From Alphaproteobacteria bacterium (GTDB lineage: Bacteria > Pseudomonadota > Alphaproteobacteria > ATCC43930 > CGMCC-115725): a stretch of DNA of 7,104 bases. Under the pieces are notes generated by a model. The model made no database searches. It was given only the letters and a program-made list of their open reading frames with translations, and had not been told where the DNA came from. The stretch covers positions 1 through 7,104 of the forward strand of contig JASHUO010000369.1 of assembly GCA_030039975.1 (NCBI GenBank). Reading direction: 5' to 3'. Below, piece after piece: positions 5,701 to 7,104 of this stretch. Both the position numbers and the translations under genes were made by a program. The number at the start of each line of letters is the position of its first letter. Position 1 is the stretch's first letter.

Positions 5701-7104
5701 TTGCGTAGAGTCTGGGGGACCCTTCTGTCCGGGCCGCTGCTGGGCGCGGTCTGGCTTCTTGCTTGCGGCATCTACATCCATACGCAGGTCGGCTGGGACG
5801 TGTTGCCGACCATGCTGCCGAACGAGATCGCGGTCACCGTGCTCGGCGTGACCATGCCGCTCGCTTTCATCTGGGTGGTCACCAGCTTCCGTCGGCACGC
5901 CGCCGCGCTGACCCTGACCGCGGCGCGGTTGACCGAGCGCGTCGACGCGCTCGCCTTTCCGTCCGAGCAGGCAGAAGAGCGCGCCCGCCATGCCGGCCAG
6001 GCGTTGCGGCGTCAGGCGGACGAGCTGGCGCAGACGGTGGTCGACGCGGCGCAGCGTCTCGACGAATCGGCAGGCGGGTTGGCTAGCCGCATGAGTGATG
6101 TCGTGGGTGCCGTCACCACCGCCGCCGAGCGCGCCGAGCGCATGCGCGGCGGGCTCGAGGCGGCGGTCGCCAATATCGAGCGCCTCGCTTTGGCGATCGG
6201 CAGCCACGCCACCCATATCGAAAAGACGGCCGGTCGCGACCTCGCCGCGGCGACCGACCGGCTCGCCGGCCAGGTCGCGGTGGTCGAGACCGTGGTGGAG
6301 CGCGCCTTTGCCGCCAGCGGCGACCGCATCACCGGCCGTGCCGGCGAGCTCGAGGCGACGATCATCGATGGTTTCGAGCGCGCCGCCGACCGCACCGCCG
6401 CGGAGCTCGGCCGGGTCGGCGACAAGCTGCTGCGCGAAGCGGGCGTGGCCGCCGACCGCATCTCTGTCGAGATCGGCGCGTTCGAGGCGATGGTCGGGCG
6501 CAGCACTGCCGCGGCGACCGAGCGCCTGGCGGAACAGGGCAGCGCGGTCGAGCAGCAATTGGCGCAGGTTACCGCGCGGCTCGATGCCTCGGCCGCGCAG
6601 CTCGGCGGCACGACGCGGCGCGGCGCCGAGGCGCTGCACAGCGAGACCGAGGCGCTGCTCGTCGCCTCCGACCGGGGTGCGGCGCAGGCCGAAGTGCTGG
6701 CAACCACCTTCCGCAACTACGCTGCCGATCTCACCCGCCATACCGAGCAGAGCGCGAGCCAGGCCGATATCCTCGGCACCACGCTGGTGCGCCAGGCGCA
6801 GCTGCTGCGCAATGCCGCCACCGAGGCGCTGCTGCGCGTCAAAGAGAGCGGCGAGGCCTTCGGCGGCAATGCCGAGCATCTGGCTTCGGCCGCGCGCAAC
6901 GCCAGCGCCCGCGTCGAGGAGGTGAGCGAAACGCTGCGCCAGCAGGCGCGCGACCTGCTTGCGGCGAGCGAGCAATCGGCGGTGCGCGTCCAGGCCGTTG
7001 GCGAATCGCTGCGCCAGCGCAGCCAGGACATTTCTGCCGTGGTCCAGGGCACGATCGCCACGGTGCGCCAGGCCGTCGACAGCTTCCGCGAAAGCGGCGA
7101 GGCG
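5701..7104 (+). CDS. Membrane-anchored long coiled-coil protein with 25-residue repeats (3' end beyond window)
   Basis: 468 codons are present, open to the right edge; not assigned to a named family. Seen: a short basic N-terminus (MRRVWG), membrane segment 1 at about 8-26 (LLSGPLLGAVWLLACGIYIH), a short loop, membrane segment 2 at about 43-61 (IAVTVLGVTMPLAFIWVV), then from about 65 onward an uninterrupted Ala/Glu/Arg/Gln-rich helix without prolines after residue 83. From residue 280 the chain follows a 25-residue period (75 nt), clearest from 330: hydrophobic Leu or Phe recurs at repeat position 8. Both termini of the hairpin would face the cytoplasm, placing the rod there. The two-helix-plus-coiled-coil plan resembles the Caulobacter polarity factor TipN in architecture only; homology is not claimed. 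Start is TTG with AGGGAG upstream, 62 nt after the thioesterase stop, so cotranscription is possible. Confidence 0.85.
   Translation, partial: MRRVWGTLLSGPLLGAVWLLACGIYIHTQVGWDVLPTMLPNEIAVTVLGVTMPLAFIWVVTSFRRHAAALTLTAARLTERVDALAFPSEQAEERARHAGQALRRQADELAQTVVDAAQRLDESAGGLASRMSDVVGAVTTAAERAERMRGGLEAAVANIERLALAIGSHATHIEKTAGRDLAAATDRLAGQVAVVETVVERAFAASGDRITGRAGELEATIIDGFERAADRTAAELGRVGDKLLREAGVAADRISVEIGAFEAMVGRSTAAATERLAEQGSAVEQQLAQVTARLDASAAQLGGTTRRGAEALHSETEALLVASDRGAAQAEVLATTFRNYAADLTRHTEQSASQADILGTTLVRQAQLLRNAATEALLRVKESGEAFGGNAEHLASAARNASARVEEVSETLRQQARDLLAASEQSAVRVQAVGESLRQRSQDISAVVQGTIATVRQAVDSFRESGEA
6538..7104 (+). repeat. In-frame tandem protein repeats, 25 residues (75 nt) each
   Basis: Units begin at 6538, 6613, 6688, 6763, 6838, 6913, 6988 and 7063 (the last cut by the window edge), all exactly 75 nt apart with no gaps. 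Unit openings from 6688 on read AEVLATTF, ADILGTTL, VKESGEAF, VEEVSETL, VQAVGESL and VRQAVDSF: position 8 is always Leu or Phe, and position 1 is Ala then Val. Units 6913 and 6988 also share LRQ at 8-10 and near-identical DNA (CGCTGCGCCAGC). The first two units keep only the hydrophobic positions 8 and 15. Divergence is high at DNA level, so these are old repeats kept by structure. Confidence 0.65.

Noticed and set aside
6095..6925. Plus-strand open frame (276 codons) overlapping the coiled-coil gene
   Set aside because: Pro/Ser/Arg/Ala-rich translation typical of a shifted frame of a GC-rich coiled-coil gene.
5473..6975. Minus-strand open frame of 500 codons opposite the thioesterase end and the coiled-coil gene
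   Set aside because: The plus frame from 5701 has a good ribosome-binding site, two membrane helices and regular helical repeats. The minus frame crosses two genes and has random-looking composition.

Overview
This high-GC window reads as a chromosomal segment from an alphaproteobacterium, most likely of the Hyphomicrobiales (the Bradyrhizobium, Rhodopseudomonas and Xanthobacteraceae neighbourhood). The reasons are a DUF1192 gene beside a quinone oxidoreductase, a small YRC...EVW hypothetical protein that I recall from that group, and an intergenic palindromic repeat of a type common there. The organism call is inference; the gene calls rest on visible motifs.

Layout. Minus strand 98-1099: a zinc-free NAD(P)H:quinone oxidoreductase. 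Divergent from it, 1189-1371: a 60-residue DUF1192 coiled-coil protein. A hairpin-forming repeat (1403-1475) follows. Then 1545-2327: a D-3-hydroxybutyrate dehydrogenase with every expected catalytic and substrate-binding residue in place. A gap with a strong hairpin (2452-2476) separates it from a convergent minus-strand pair of small genes: a 66-residue hypothetical protein (2683-2883) and a 40-residue single-pass membrane peptide (2551-2673).

On the plus strand, 3070-5638 is a tight three-gene unit: an O-acetylhomoserine sulfhydrylase-type PLP enzyme, an alpha/beta hydrolase 8 nt downstream, and a 4HBT-fold acyl-CoA thioesterase whose ATG overlaps the hydrolase stop by one base. A large gene starting with TTG at 5701 then runs off the right edge. 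It encodes two membrane segments followed by a long coiled coil built at least partly of 25-residue repeats.

Functionally the window is mostly housekeeping metabolism: ketone-body/polyhydroxybutyrate oxidation, sulfur amino-acid synthesis, acyl-ester and thioester hydrolysis, and quinone reduction. I see no phage, transposon, CRISPR or defence system, and no tRNA or rRNA gene. The least explained and most interesting item is the truncated membrane-anchored coiled-coil protein at the right end. The small minus-strand gene pair comes second.
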